A DNA stretch of 11,594 nucleotides from an uncultured Clostridia bacterium (GTDB lineage Bacteria > Bacillota > Clostridia > TANB77 > CAG-508). Positions 1 through 6,991 of the stretch are shown piece after piece; the stretch's first letter is position 1; each line of letters starts with the position of its first letter. The translations under genes and the position numbers were made by a program. The stretch is from the NCBI GenBank assembly GCA_949935895.1, contig CATLGL010000042.1, positions 1 to 11,594 on the forward strand, given 5' to 3'. The notes under the pieces are model-generated. The model did not search any database. It had not been told where the DNA came from and saw only the letters and a program-made list of their open reading frames with translations.

Positions 1-2
1 GT

Positions 3-95
3 TCAGGTGCAAAATATGATTATAAGAATATTGATGATTTAACAGATAAGATAAAGTTATATTTAGAAAATTATTATGCAGATATAATAAAATAA
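3..95 (+). CDS. C-terminal tail of an unknown protein (5' end outside window)
   Basis: An open frame enters from the left edge and ends at TAA 93-95, giving 30 residues that end in LYLENYYADIIK. The codons are AT-rich like the other genes, and a good terminator hairpin follows 8 bases later, which supports this being a real gene end. There is not enough sequence to recognise a family. Confidence 0.55.
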   Translation, partial: SGAKYDYKNIDDLTDKIKLYLENYYADIIK

Positions 96-99
96 GTTA

Positions 100-136
100 A
101 TGGATAGTAGATACAGGAGATGTACCTGCTATTTTT
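100..136 (+). repeat. 37-bp direct repeat, copy A
   Basis: Matches 2403-2439 at 36 of 37 bases; the single difference (g117 versus a2420) lies in the hairpin loop. The two copies lie on both sides of the four-gene operon 218-2390, so that operon with its promoter sits between two copies of one terminator element. Confidence 0.85.
104..136 (+). terminator. Rho-independent terminator, copy A of a repeated hairpin
   Basis: An 11-position stem (104-114 with 122-132, one mismatch and one G-U pair) has a 7-base loop and is followed by a run of T to 136. It closes the upstream partial gene. The 37 bases 100-136 recur at 2403-2439 with one difference. Confidence 0.75.
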
Positions 137-149
137 GTTTCTACTAATA

Positions 150-178
150 TTGAACAATATATAAATTAATGGTATAAT
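150..178 (+). promoter_or_regulatory. Sigma-70-type promoter of the kinase/NUDIX operon
   Basis: TTGAAC at 150-155 and a perfect TATAAT at 173-178 are separated by 17 bases. Transcription should begin near 185. This rules out the GTG at 179, which lies next to the -10 box, as the start codon of the following gene and favours ATG 218. Confidence 0.75.
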
Positions 179-217
179 GTGCTCATAAATAGTAATTTGA
201 AAGTGAGAAAAAATATT

Positions 218-1093
218 ATGGAAAAGGAATTTTTAGATGAACTAATTGAAAGGTATAAATTATCTGAAGATGAACATAGAATGATTCTAAATGAACTTAA
301 GAAAAGAATATTTTTAAATAGGGTTGCTGAAAAAAATCCATCTATTATGTTTGTTATAGGTCAACCAGGATGTGGAAAAACCACATTTATACAAAATGCT
401 GATTTATCTAGTTATACAATTATAAACTCTGATGACTATCGCCGTTTTAGTAAATATTCTGATGAAATACTAGATAAATATCCAACATATTATACAAAAC
501 TTACAAATTTGGATGCACATTTATGGGGAGATGAACTTTTTTCTTATGCAATGGCTAATAGTTATTCAGCTTTAAGAGAAAAAGCACCAGTTGATTATAG
601 TTTGTTAGAAACAATTAAGGCTATTCCAGATAAATACGATGCAACTATAGATTTAGTAGTTACAGGAAATTTAGCAAGTTTACTTGCTACAAGAGAAAGA
701 TATGAAAAAACTATATTAAAAAGTAAAAATGCTAGATTGTCAAATATTGAAGCACATAATAAATGTTATAATTTATTACCAACTTTTATTTCAAAATGTT
801 TAGCTTGTGGAGTGAAAGTAAATTATATTGTACCAAGAAATAGCGGATTTGATATGATTCCTGTTGGAAATGATGGTTTAAGTTTATTAGAAAGACTTAG
901 AAAAGAAAGTAATGAACAAGTTTGTCTTGATTATGAAACAAGAACTAATAATATAAAAAGGGCAATGATAAATAGAAATGCACCACAAGAGCAATTTGAC
1001 GAACTTAATAAAATTGAAAAAATATATCTTGAAATTGTTAATAGTAAGAGTGCTGAACATATTAAACCAGAAGATTTAGGCAGTGAAAGATAA
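218..1093 (+). CDS. Zeta-toxin-like P-loop kinase
   Basis: 291 aa from ATG 218. Longer starts (GTG 179 or 203) are possible in frame but 179 precedes the predicted transcription start. A Walker A motif, GQPGCGKTT, lies near residue 50, followed by a strand ending NSDDYRRF. A later VTGNLASLLATRERYE stretch matches the pattern of zeta/PezT kinases, in which the arginine helix follows the strand. Known family members phosphorylate UDP-N-acetylglucosamine or other small molecules; some are toxins. No epsilon/PezA-like antitoxin precedes it. The neighbours are nucleotide-type enzymes, so a metabolic or modifying kinase is as likely as a toxin. It is the first gene of an apparent four-gene operon, with 20 bases to the next start. 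Confidence 0.75.
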   Translation: MEKEFLDELIERYKLSEDEHRMILNELKKRIFLNRVAEKNPSIMFVIGQPGCGKTTFIQNADLSSYTIINSDDYRRFSKYSDEILDKYPTYYTKLTNLDAHLWGDELFSYAMANSYSALREKAPVDYSLLETIKAIPDKYDATIDLVVTGNLASLLATRERYEKTILKSKNARLSNIEAHNKCYNLLPTFISKCLACGVKVNYIVPRNSGFDMIPVGNDGLSLLERLRKESNEQVCLDYETRTNNIKRAMINRNAPQEQFDELNKIEKIYLEIVNSKSAEHIKPEDLGSER

Positions 1094-1113
1094 TTGGTAA
1101 TGGAGGATATGAA

Positions 1114-1413
1114 ATGAAAATTATAACAGTATGTGGAAGCTTGAAGTACCAAAATGAAATGATGGAAATAACTGAAAAAATGGCGAAAAGTGGGATTTGT
1201 ATGCTAACACCAGTATATCCAACAGGAAAGTATGAATGTAGTGATGAAGAAAAGAAACTTTTAGGAGAATCACATTTTGAAAGAATAAAATTAAGTGATA
1301 GCATACTTGTAGTAAATGTAGATAATTACATTGGAGAAAGCACAAATAAAGAAATAGAGTATGCTAAATCTTTAGGAAAAGAAATCATTTATTATACAGA
1401 CTTAATAAAGTAA
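1114..1413 (+). CDS. Nucleoside 2-deoxyribosyltransferase-like small protein
   Basis: 99 aa, start ATG 1114 with GGAGG at 1102-1106. The N-terminus MKIITVCGSLKY is a Rossmann-type first strand and glycine loop. The C-terminal part, NVDNYIGESTNKEIEYA, matches the pattern of the nucleoside 2-deoxyribosyltransferase superfamily, in which a glutamate in the GEST-NKEIEYA helix region takes part in catalysis. Family enzymes cleave or exchange the base of deoxynucleosides, while close short relatives are uncharacterised. The protein is shorter than classical enzymes (about 150 aa), so the exact substrate is unknown. It lies in the operon between the kinase and the cupin. Confidence 0.65.
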   Translation: MKIITVCGSLKYQNEMMEITEKMAKSGICMLTPVYPTGKYECSDEEKKLLGESHFERIKLSDSILVVNVDNYIGESTNKEIEYAKSLGKEIIYYTDLIK

Positions 1414-1459
1414 GATTAGAAAGATAAATTACACTTTGAAAGTGGAGAGGAGATGCAAA

Positions 1460-1804
1460 ATGAAAGTTATAAAAAATGATGATTCTCTAAAAGGAGAAAA
1501 TAGTAAAAAATGTAAAACATCAGAATATTCTTTTGGTGATAAAGACATAGATCTAGGATTAGCAACTATTACTGGAAGATATCCTGATGAAGGATATTGT
1601 GTAAATCTTATAAGTAAAGAATTAATATATGTTATGGAAGGAAGCGGAACATTAAACTTTGAAAATGAAAAAGTTGACTTTTCAAAAGGAGATGCTATAT
1701 TAATAGAGCCTAATGAGAAATATTATTGGGATTGTGATTATTGTGTTGTATCTATGACTTGTAATCCATCATGGACAAAAGAACAACATAAGTGTGTAGA
1801 TTAA
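1460..1804 (+). CDS. Small single-domain cupin protein
   Basis: 114 aa from ATG 1460, preceded by GGAGAGGAG at 1444-1452. An in-frame TTG at 1436 lies upstream of that ribosome binding site and is rejected. Residues about 55-95 (YVMEGSGTLNFENEKVDFSK, then GDAILIEPNEKYYW) follow the cupin pattern of a turn, GxG-type strand and GDAxxIxPNxxH-like motif, with Y where many cupins have the second metal-binding His. The metal site may therefore be incomplete. Cupins act as sugar or small-molecule isomerases, dioxygenases or binding domains; the function here is not determinable. A cysteine-rich C-terminus (three Cys in the last 25 residues) is noticeable. Confidence 0.65.
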   Translation: MKVIKNDDSLKGENSKKCKTSEYSFGDKDIDLGLATITGRYPDEGYCVNLISKELIYVMEGSGTLNFENEKVDFSKGDAILIEPNEKYYWDCDYCVVSMTCNPSWTKEQHKCVD

Positions 1805-1853
1805 AATATAAAAGTTGGGAAATGAAAAAATAAAATTGTGGAGGTAGAATATT

Positions 1854-2390
1854 ATGAGCATGTTATTTAAAATAACAGACGAAGACGTAGGAGAAGTATC
1901 TAAAAATATGGATAATCCTAGATTAAGATTAGGTGCTAGAGGAATAGTTGTAAGAGAAGATGGTAAAATTGCAGTATTCAATAAAAGTAATAAAAATGAA
2001 TATAAATTACCAGGTGGTGGAATAGAAGGAGATGAAAAGCCAGAAGAAGCTTTTAAAAGAGAAGTATTAGAAGAAACTGGTTGCAAAGTTGAAATCATAG
2101 AAGAATTAGGTACTACAGAGGAATATAAAACATTAGATAATTTTAAACAAATCTCTTATGTTTTTGTGGGAAAAGTCTTAGAAGATACAAAACAATTAAA
2201 TGTAACACAGAAAGAAAAAGATGAGGGAGCTAAATTAGTATGGGAAACACCTGAAAACGCATTAAAAGTTATAACAGAATCATATGATAAATTGGTTGCT
2301 TCAAAATACGAATCAGTATATCATACAAGATTTATTGCTTTAAGAGATAGAAAGATACTAGAATATTATATAAAATATTCTGAAAAATAA
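1854..2390 (+). CDS. NUDIX hydrolase
   Basis: 178 aa with GGAGGT at 1840-1845, nine bases before the ATG. The NUDIX box is complete: GGIEGDE, seven residues, REVLEETG (about residues 55-77), matching Gx5Ex7REUxEExGU, whose glutamates bind the catalytic divalent metal. The family hydrolyses nucleoside diphosphates linked to another moiety. The short N-terminal extension before the fold and the C-terminal helix ending KILEYYIKYSEK give no substrate clue. It is the last gene of the operon and is followed by terminator copy B 16 bases after the stop. With the kinase and the deoxyribosyltransferase-like protein it suggests processing of a modified nucleotide or nucleotide-sugar. Confidence 0.85.
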   Translation: MSMLFKITDEDVGEVSKNMDNPRLRLGARGIVVREDGKIAVFNKSNKNEYKLPGGGIEGDEKPEEAFKREVLEETGCKVEIIEELGTTEEYKTLDNFKQISYVFVGKVLEDTKQLNVTQKEKDEGAKLVWETPENALKVITESYDKLVASKYESVYHTRFIALRDRKILEYYIKYSEK

Positions 2391-2402
2391 ATTACAAGTT
2401 AT

Positions 2403-2439
2403 ATGGATAGTAGATACAGAAGATGTACCTGCTATTTTT
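2403..2439 (+). repeat. 37-bp direct repeat, copy B
   Basis: Second copy of the 100-136 element, 36 of 37 identical, coinciding with the operon terminator. Confidence 0.85.
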
Positions 2440-2440
2440 T
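2407..2440 (+). terminator. Rho-independent terminator, copy B
   Basis: Same 11-position stem as copy A (2407-2417 with 2425-2435), loop AGAAGAT, and six T to 2440. It ends the NUDIX operon. A 14-base inverted relative (2451-2464) lies just downstream and could pair with 2415-2428 instead, opening this hairpin. Confidence 0.75.
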
Positions 2441-2634
2441 AGTTTAGAAGCTACATCTCCTGTATTCCCTATTTTCTATTCAAAAATAGTCCAGAAAATA
2501 CTTTTAAAAAATTCTATAAAATTGGAGATTTTAAAAAAAATATAAAAATGTGGACTTCCTTTATATTTCAATAGTTAGCAAGATTTTATTAAATACTCTT
2601 ATTTCCTAATTTATCAATATAATATAATATTATC
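2441..2634 (+). other. AT-rich intergenic stretch without a recognisable gene
   Basis: Apart from the inverted partial terminator copy at 2451-2464 and a weak CTATTTT/AAAATAG dyad just after it, nothing is recognised. No frame with a plausible start and ribosome binding site was seen. Confidence 0.5.
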
Positions 2635-2663
2635 TTGACAAATTAGTGGAGTGGCGTTAAGCT
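2635..2663 (+). promoter_or_regulatory. Promoter of the first tyrosine recombinase, with overlapping dyad
   Basis: Perfect TTGACA at 2635-2640, 17 bases, then TAAGCT at 2658-2663. The same hexamers at the same spacing stand before the second integrase (7889-7917). A dyad, AATTAGTGG (2641-2649) with CTACTGATT (2662-2670, two G-U pairs), spans the spacer and -10 and could be an operator or leader hairpin. Confidence 0.5.
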
Positions 2664-2728
2664 ACTGATTACAATATATACAAGAATTTTTAATGTGAAA
2701 TAGTTTTTATAAAAGAGGTGTTTTTTAT

Positions 2729-3553
2729 ATGATTTTTGAAGATATTGAAAGTTATAAAACAAAGTTAAAATTAGCAGAAGATGAAGAAAATACTATAAAG
2801 CAATATGAAGGTTATTTATTAGAATTTATAAACTGGGCTGATGTGAAAGCTAAAAATGATATAACAAAGGAAAAGCTAATTGACTTCAAAGCATATATGC
2901 AAGAGCAGTACAAAGTCAATACAGTAAATATTAAAATAACTGTTATAAATTCATTTTTGAACTTTTTAGGTTTTAATGATGAGTATAAATTGGATCAGTT
3001 AAAGCAGCAGCAAAAAGCTACTATTGAAAATGTACTTTCTCTTACAGATTATGAGAGATTATTGAGAATAGCAGACAGAAAAGGCAAAATAAGAACAAAA
3101 CTTATAATGAAAACTCTAGCAGAAACAGGGATAAGAATATCCGAACTACAATACATAACGGTACAAGCTGTTAAAAAAGGTGTAGCTGTTTTTGATAGTA
3201 AAGGAACAGTTGAACGTAAAGCATTTATAAATAAAAAACTACAAAAGGAATTACTAAAATATTGTAAGGAAAAGAAAATTGTAACTGGTATGATATTTGT
3301 AAGTAGGAATGGAAATCCTTTAGATGAAGCATATATCTACAAAGAGATTCAATACGTTGCAGGACAAGCGAGAGTAAACAAGAAAAAAGCACACCCACAT
3401 TCTTTTAGACATCTATTTGCTAAGAATTATATACAAGTTCCAACAAATAATATAGTAGATTTAAAAAATCTGTTAGGACATAAGAGTTTAAGTACAACAG
3501 AAATATATTTACAAAAATCAGAGAAGGAATTAAGAAGTACATTATGTAGGTAG
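2729..3553 (+). CDS. Tyrosine recombinase/integrase, short XerC/D-like form
   Basis: 274 aa, ATG 2729 with AGAGGTG about nine bases upstream. An N-terminal core-binding (SAM-like) domain spans about residues 1-95 and a C-terminal catalytic domain about 105-274. Catalytic residues are all present: R136 (GIRISEL), a lysine in the beta-hairpin after SKGTVERK, H224 and R227 (HSFRH), H251 (LLGHKS) and nucleophile Y260 (IYLQ). These enzymes cut and rejoin DNA through a 3'-phosphotyrosine. It lacks the N-terminal arm-binding domain of lambda-type integrases. An inverted repeat begins two bases after its stop codon. It contains no CGG codon, unlike the second integrase. Its target could be that repeat, but this is inference. 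Confidence 0.9.
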   Translation: MIFEDIESYKTKLKLAEDEENTIKQYEGYLLEFINWADVKAKNDITKEKLIDFKAYMQEQYKVNTVNIKITVINSFLNFLGFNDEYKLDQLKQQQKATIENVLSLTDYERLLRIADRKGKIRTKLIMKTLAETGIRISELQYITVQAVKKGVAVFDSKGTVERKAFINKKLQKELLKYCKEKKIVTGMIFVSRNGNPLDEAYIYKEIQYVAGQARVNKKKAHPHSFRHLFAKNYIQVPTNNIVDLKNLLGHKSLSTTEIYLQKSEKELRSTLCR

Positions 3554-3554
3554 C

Positions 3555-3585
3555 TTGAGCTTCAAAAAATGGACCCGAAGCTCGA
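3555..3585 (+). repeat. Inverted repeat directly after the recombinase stop
   Basis: GAGCTTC (3557-3563) and GAAGCTC (3577-3583) are perfect arms around a 13-base spacer, extended by one G-U and one A-T pair. No T run follows, so it is not an ordinary terminator. Its place next to a tyrosine recombinase gene fits a recombination core site, though it may only be a hairpin stabilising the mRNA end. Confidence 0.6.
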
Positions 3586-3659
3586 AACGTTTGTATAAAT
3601 ATTTTAATAATAGAAGAAATTTATAATTTTGTTTAGAAAATTTAAATCCTTCAAAAGTC

Positions 3660-3700
3660 AATATACTGTAGGTTAAGAAGAAAAACTTACAGTATATTTT
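3660..3700 (+). terminator. Strong terminator after the first recombinase
   Basis: A 15-base-pair stem (3660-3674 with 3684-3698, one G-U pair) has a 9-base purine loop. It is followed by TT and then ATATTTT. It separates the recombinase from the next promoter. Confidence 0.75.
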
Positions 3701-3732
3701 ATATTTTGATTTGAAAAAAATTAGAAATTATA

Positions 3733-3761
3733 TTGACAAATGAAAGTAAGGTGATTATAAT
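3733..3761 (+). promoter_or_regulatory. Perfect consensus sigma-70 promoter
   Basis: TTGACA at 3733-3738, exactly 17 bases, TATAAT at 3756-3761. No gene with a ribosome binding site follows before the terminator at 3943, so the product is expected to be a short structured RNA or a leader. Confidence 0.8.
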
Positions 3762-3767
3762 TTGAAA

Positions 3768-3943
3768 CATAGAATTTAAAAAATACATTTTACAAAATAG
3801 AAAATATAGTTAATTTTGGTAGCTGGTACATCTGCCAGCCTCATACCTGTTTACAGTTTATATCAGAGGTAGCCAATAAAATTATTCATAACACGTATTT
3901 TATGCGTTTTGTTATGGGTGGTTTTATTGTGCTACCTCTTTTT
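3768..3943 (+). ncRNA. Candidate structured small RNA, about 175 nt
   Basis: The predicted transcript starts near 3768. It contains hairpin 1, GGTA-GCTGG (3818-3826) with CCAGC (3835-3839) and TACC (3844-3847). Hairpin 2 pairs 3865-3881 with 3922-3939 (17 pairs, one bulged T). Within hairpin 2, CATAAC/GTTATG (3887-3892 with 3911-3916) and an inner five-pair stem stack. A T run at 3939-3943 follows hairpin 2, so it is also the terminator. No open frame with a ribosome binding site lies inside. It matches no RNA family I can name. It may be a trans-acting or antisense RNA, or an attenuator for the replication operon. Confidence 0.55.
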
Positions 3944-3999
3944 GTTTACTCTTAAACTATGTTTAGTGAAAAAGTATTTATCCAAAGGAGATGATGAAA

Positions 4000-4032
4000 A
4001 TGCTTCAAAGACAGAGAAATGAAATTGTATAA
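4000..4032 (+). CDS. Possible 10-codon leader peptide
   Basis: ATG 4000 has a good AAAGGAG (3984-3990) nine bases upstream and reads MLQRQRNEIV before TAA 4030. ATGs at 3991 and 3994 are in frame but too close to the ribosome binding site. It is followed by inverted repeat CAAGAGC/GCTCTTG (4040-4071) and a weaker hairpin with T run, an arrangement seen in attenuation leaders. Beyond the stop the same frame continues as KKTRAISFEDQLLQQKAKLY, so it may instead be a decayed small gene. Confidence 0.25.
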   Translation: MLQRQRNEIV

Positions 4033-4039
4033 AAAAAAA

Positions 4040-4071
4040 CAAGAGCAATTAGTTTTGAGGACCAGCTCTTG
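4040..4071 (+). repeat. Inverted repeat CAAGAGC / GCTCTTG
   Basis: Perfect 7-base arms at 4040-4046 and 4065-4071 with an 18-base spacer, just after the possible leader peptide. It is not followed by T, so not a terminator in itself. Confidence 0.5.
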
Positions 4072-4077
4072 CAACAG

Positions 4078-4122
4078 AAGGCAAAGTTATACAGAAAGTA
4101 CGTTTATTTATTATGCCTTTTT
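4078..4122 (+). terminator. Weak terminator-like hairpin
   Basis: AAGGCA (4078-4083) pairs with TGCCTT (4114-4119) across a 30-base loop, and T continues to 4122. The large loop makes this uncertain. Confidence 0.3.
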
Positions 4123-4128
4123 ATCAAT

Positions 4129-4149
4129 TATAATACAGCAAATGCTGTA
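4129..4149 (+). promoter_or_regulatory. -10 box with overlapping palindromic operator
   Basis: TATAAT at 4129-4134 has only a poor -35. Its last base begins a perfect palindrome, TACAGCA-AA-TGCTGTA (4134-4149), covering the expected start of transcription. A repressor binding there would switch off the replication operon starting at 4184. No regulator gene for it is visible in the window. Confidence 0.5.
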
Positions 4150-4183
4150 AAGTCAAGATTAAGTTAAATTGGAGGTTTTTAAA

Positions 4184-4951
4184 ATGGAAAAAATAGAAAA
4201 AGGAGCTACGACAGATGTAGCAAATAACAATACAGATGAAGGAGTAATGAAAATAGTAAGAAAGACAATAAATGAAGCTGAATTTGACATGTTAGGACAT
4301 TGTTCAGTTGATAGTGAAAATGAATTAGATACAGATGATGAAGAATTTATAGAACATGAAGAAGAAATATATAAAGAAGCTAAACGAAAGCTTAGTTATA
4401 CTTTAATAAATGAAACGGATTTAAGCAATTATTCAATTATGGGATTTGAACATTCAATAAATGAACTAAACATAAAAGAACAGGTATATAAAATAGCTGA
4501 TTTATATAACAAACTGAAAAGTTCACATACACTAGATAAATGCTATAAATTACTACAAGAAATAGTGAAATTTCAAGCATTTGGACATAAAAATTGTAAT
4601 AGAAAGATTTATAATATAAACATTTTTGATAGAAATATATTCATAACTGGGAAAAATTTCTGGTGGATATTGGAAGTGCAAAGACATTTTGATTTTGACT
4701 TTTCTTCATATATTATCGACTTATTGTTAGACCTCGATGAAGATGAAATTGCAGATGAAGCTTCAAATATAATAACAAGATTAACAATATGGAAGCTTTA
4801 TCAAGATGAAGTAATCAATGAAGAAGATGTTGATGCACTAATGTCAAGAATAAAAGAATGCAAATTAACTTATGAGTTTTTTGATGCTGAACTTGTAGAT
4901 TATTGGAAAAGTAAATCCTTTAATGGGAAAAAGTTTGAAGAAAGAAGGTAG
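4184..4951 (+). CDS. Unknown acidic protein, first gene of the replication operon
   Basis: 255 aa from ATG 4184 with GGAGG at 4171-4175; the in-frame TTG 4169 overlaps that ribosome binding site and is rejected. The N-terminal 75 residues are low-complexity and acidic (DTDDEEFIEHEEE). The remainder is helical with a tryptophan-containing segment (GKNFWWILEVQRHFDFDF) and a further acidic patch (LDLDEDEIADEA). No signal peptide, membrane segment or nucleic-acid-binding motif is recognised. Six bases separate its stop from the primase start, so the two are probably co-translated. It may be a replication accessory protein of the element, but this rests on position only. Confidence 0.7.
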   Translation: MEKIEKGATTDVANNNTDEGVMKIVRKTINEAEFDMLGHCSVDSENELDTDDEEFIEHEEEIYKEAKRKLSYTLINETDLSNYSIMGFEHSINELNIKEQVYKIADLYNKLKSSHTLDKCYKLLQEIVKFQAFGHKNCNRKIYNINIFDRNIFITGKNFWWILEVQRHFDFDFSSYIIDLLLDLDEDEIADEASNIITRLTIWKLYQDEVINEEDVDALMSRIKECKLTYEFFDAELVDYWKSKSFNGKKFEERR

Positions 4952-4957
4952 AAAATA

Positions 4958-6980
4958 ATGAAGATAGAAGAATTAAAAGGACTTCGTGTTTGGCTTAACT
5001 GGAACTATGAAGAAGTAGGTGGAAAACAAACTAAAGTACCATATTCATTTATGGGTAAAAAAACAGGTACTACTGATAACTACAAAGATGACTGGTGTGA
5101 TTATAAAACAGCAAAAGTACAAGTTGATGACTATACAGCAAGTGGCATTGGTTTAATACTAGCTGGATTTACAGATAGTAAAAAATCTCTAGTTGCAATA
5201 GATATAGACCACAGAAACAAGGACGACCCTTATGTAAAAGATATAGTTGCTGTTATGAATACTTATACGGAAGTTTCTCCATCAGGAAATGGCTTTCATT
5301 TGTTATTTTTAGTAGATATAACTAAATTACCAGCTGATTTAAAAGATAAATATTATATGAAAAATACAAAACTAGGTATTGAATGCTACATTGGTTGGAA
5401 TACAAATAGATTTATGACATTTACAGGAGATGTATTTGTAAATAAAGATGTAGAAGAACGTACAGAGGAACTTATGCACTTCTTAATTTACTATATGAGT
5501 AAAGATATAGATTTTAGCGAAGTAAAAGAAGAAACTCCAACAGAAAGTATTGTAAATAATAATGTTCCTACCAATAACAAAGCTATTGAAAATATGATTT
5601 TTAAAACTCCACAAGCTGAAAAATTTGCAAAGTTATTTTATGATGGAGATATTTCAGATTATAACGGAGATGACAGCTCGGCGGATATGGCATTAGCTGA
5701 TATACTGGCTTATTATATAGGAAATGATGTAGAACGTATAGCAGTTATAATGAAACAAAGTGCATTAAAAAGAGACAAATGGGAACTTCATAAAACGTAT
5801 TTAGAAGAAACCATAAAAAAAGCTGTTGAATTTCAAAATGGAAACTTCTTTAATTGGAATGGAGTGCAACAAGAAACCCAAAACCAAGGTATATCGCAAC
5901 TTAATAAAATAAAACCTGTAACAGCAAGGGAACTACAAGAAGCAAATATTGAGCCACCTGTACCTGTTATTGAAAACTTATTATATCCTGGTTTAGTTGT
6001 TCTTGCAGGTCCACCTAAAATAGGCAAAAGTTGGATATGTTTAGAAATAGGTAATTGTGTTGCAACAGGAACAGAATTTTTAGGAAACAAGACTACTAAA
6101 GCAGAATGTCTATACTTAGCATTAGAAGATGGTCCAACTCGTTTAAAACAAAGAATTAATAAAGGATTAGACGGTAAACCAGCTCCTAATGAATTTCATA
6201 TTGCTACAAATTGTAGCACTTTAGATTTTGGATTATTGTCAGAGTTACAAGAAGTAATTAATCAAAATCATAATATAAAACTAATTATTATTGATACATT
6301 CCAAAAAGTAAGAGGACAACAAAGTAGAAATAATACATTATATGGAAATGATTATAATGATATAGGAAAAATAAAAGAGTTTGCTGATATTAACCAAATC
6401 TGTGTTTTATTAATACACCATCTACGCAAAATGAAAGATACAGATGTATTTAATCAAATCAGTGGAAGTACAGGCTTAACTGGTGCAGCAGATACTATGA
6501 TAGTCCTAACAAAACAAGATAGAGGTAATTCAGAAGTTTTAATGTCAGTTACTGGACGTGATATTGATACAGATGAGAAACTACTAACATTTAATAAAGA
6601 ATTGTGCAAGTGGCAGATTTTAAATAATACTGGAGATATGGACGAAGTAATGAAACAATCTATATATAGAAGAAATCCTATTGTGCAGACAATTAAGAAG
6701 CTAGTGGAAGAACAGCCACAAGGTTTTAGAATTACAGCAACAGAATTATTGAAAAAAATATTTAAAACAACAGGAACAATGCCTAAACAGGATAAGCCAC
6801 AAACATTAAGTCGAGAAATAAATGATAATTTACAATTTCAATTATATAAATATGACAATATTTATTATGAGCCAGCGAATAAGAATCGGAGGAAGCTCTG
6901 GCAGACAAATGTATTTTTCATTGAACGGAGCTACAACAACAGAAAATGAAGAAAAAGCAGATACAAACAAATTATTTTAA
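4958..6980 (+). CDS. Primase-helicase: AEP/PrimPol-like domain fused to RepA-like AAA ATPase (needs +1 shift at CGGA 6887 for its full tail)
   Basis: The zero frame gives 663 aa ending at TGA 6947. Residues about 1-180 resemble archaeo-eukaryotic primases: hDhD at D82/D84 (AIDIDH) and the histidine motif at H114 (GNGFHLLF). Residues about 330-560 are a RepA/DnaB-type ATPase with Walker A GPPKIGKS (351-358) and Walker B LIIID (D446). At 6887 the zero frame meets CGG. Skipping the C continues through GGA GGA AGC TCT GGC to TAA 6978, a 673-aa product with tail GGSSGRQMYFSLN through DTNKLF. The zero-frame tail instead runs into CGG, AGG, CTC, TGG and CGG, rare codons here. It would prime and unwind DNA at the element's origin. 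The domain calls are firm; the tail is inferred from reading-frame quality and the same motif elsewhere. Confidence 0.85.
6887..6890 (+). other. CGGA recoding site 1 (primase-helicase)
   Basis: Codons AAG AAT, then C-GGA GGA AGC. Reading continues best in the +1 frame, as at the four other CGGA sites. This site is the least certain because only the C-terminal 30 residues depend on it. CGGAGGAAG itself also resembles a Shine-Dalgarno sequence. Confidence 0.65.
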
Positions 6981-6991
6981 TTAAAAGTATG

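Noticed and set aside
179..217. GTG 179 as start of the zeta-like kinase
   Set aside because: It immediately follows a perfect -10 box with a -35 at 17 bp, so it would lie upstream of the transcription start.
1062..1345. Minus-strand open frames opposite the deoxyribosyltransferase-like gene
   Set aside because: Low-complexity hydrophobic shadows without ribosome binding sites, opposite a well-supported gene.
100..2440. CRISPR array or integron attC array
   Set aside because: Only two full repeat copies over 2.3 kb separated by whole genes; the adjacent recombinase is not recognisable as IntI, so an integron label is not supported.
4033..4164. Continuation of the leader frame (KKTRAISFEDQLLQQKAK and onward) as a real gene
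   Set aside because: It lacks a start codon after TAA 4030 and runs through hairpins, a -10 box and an operator; at most a remnant.
6946..6984. 12-codon frame ATG 6946 overlapping the zero-frame primase stop
   Set aside because: No ribosome binding site, no recognisable content, and it overlaps the better +1-frame continuation of the primase.
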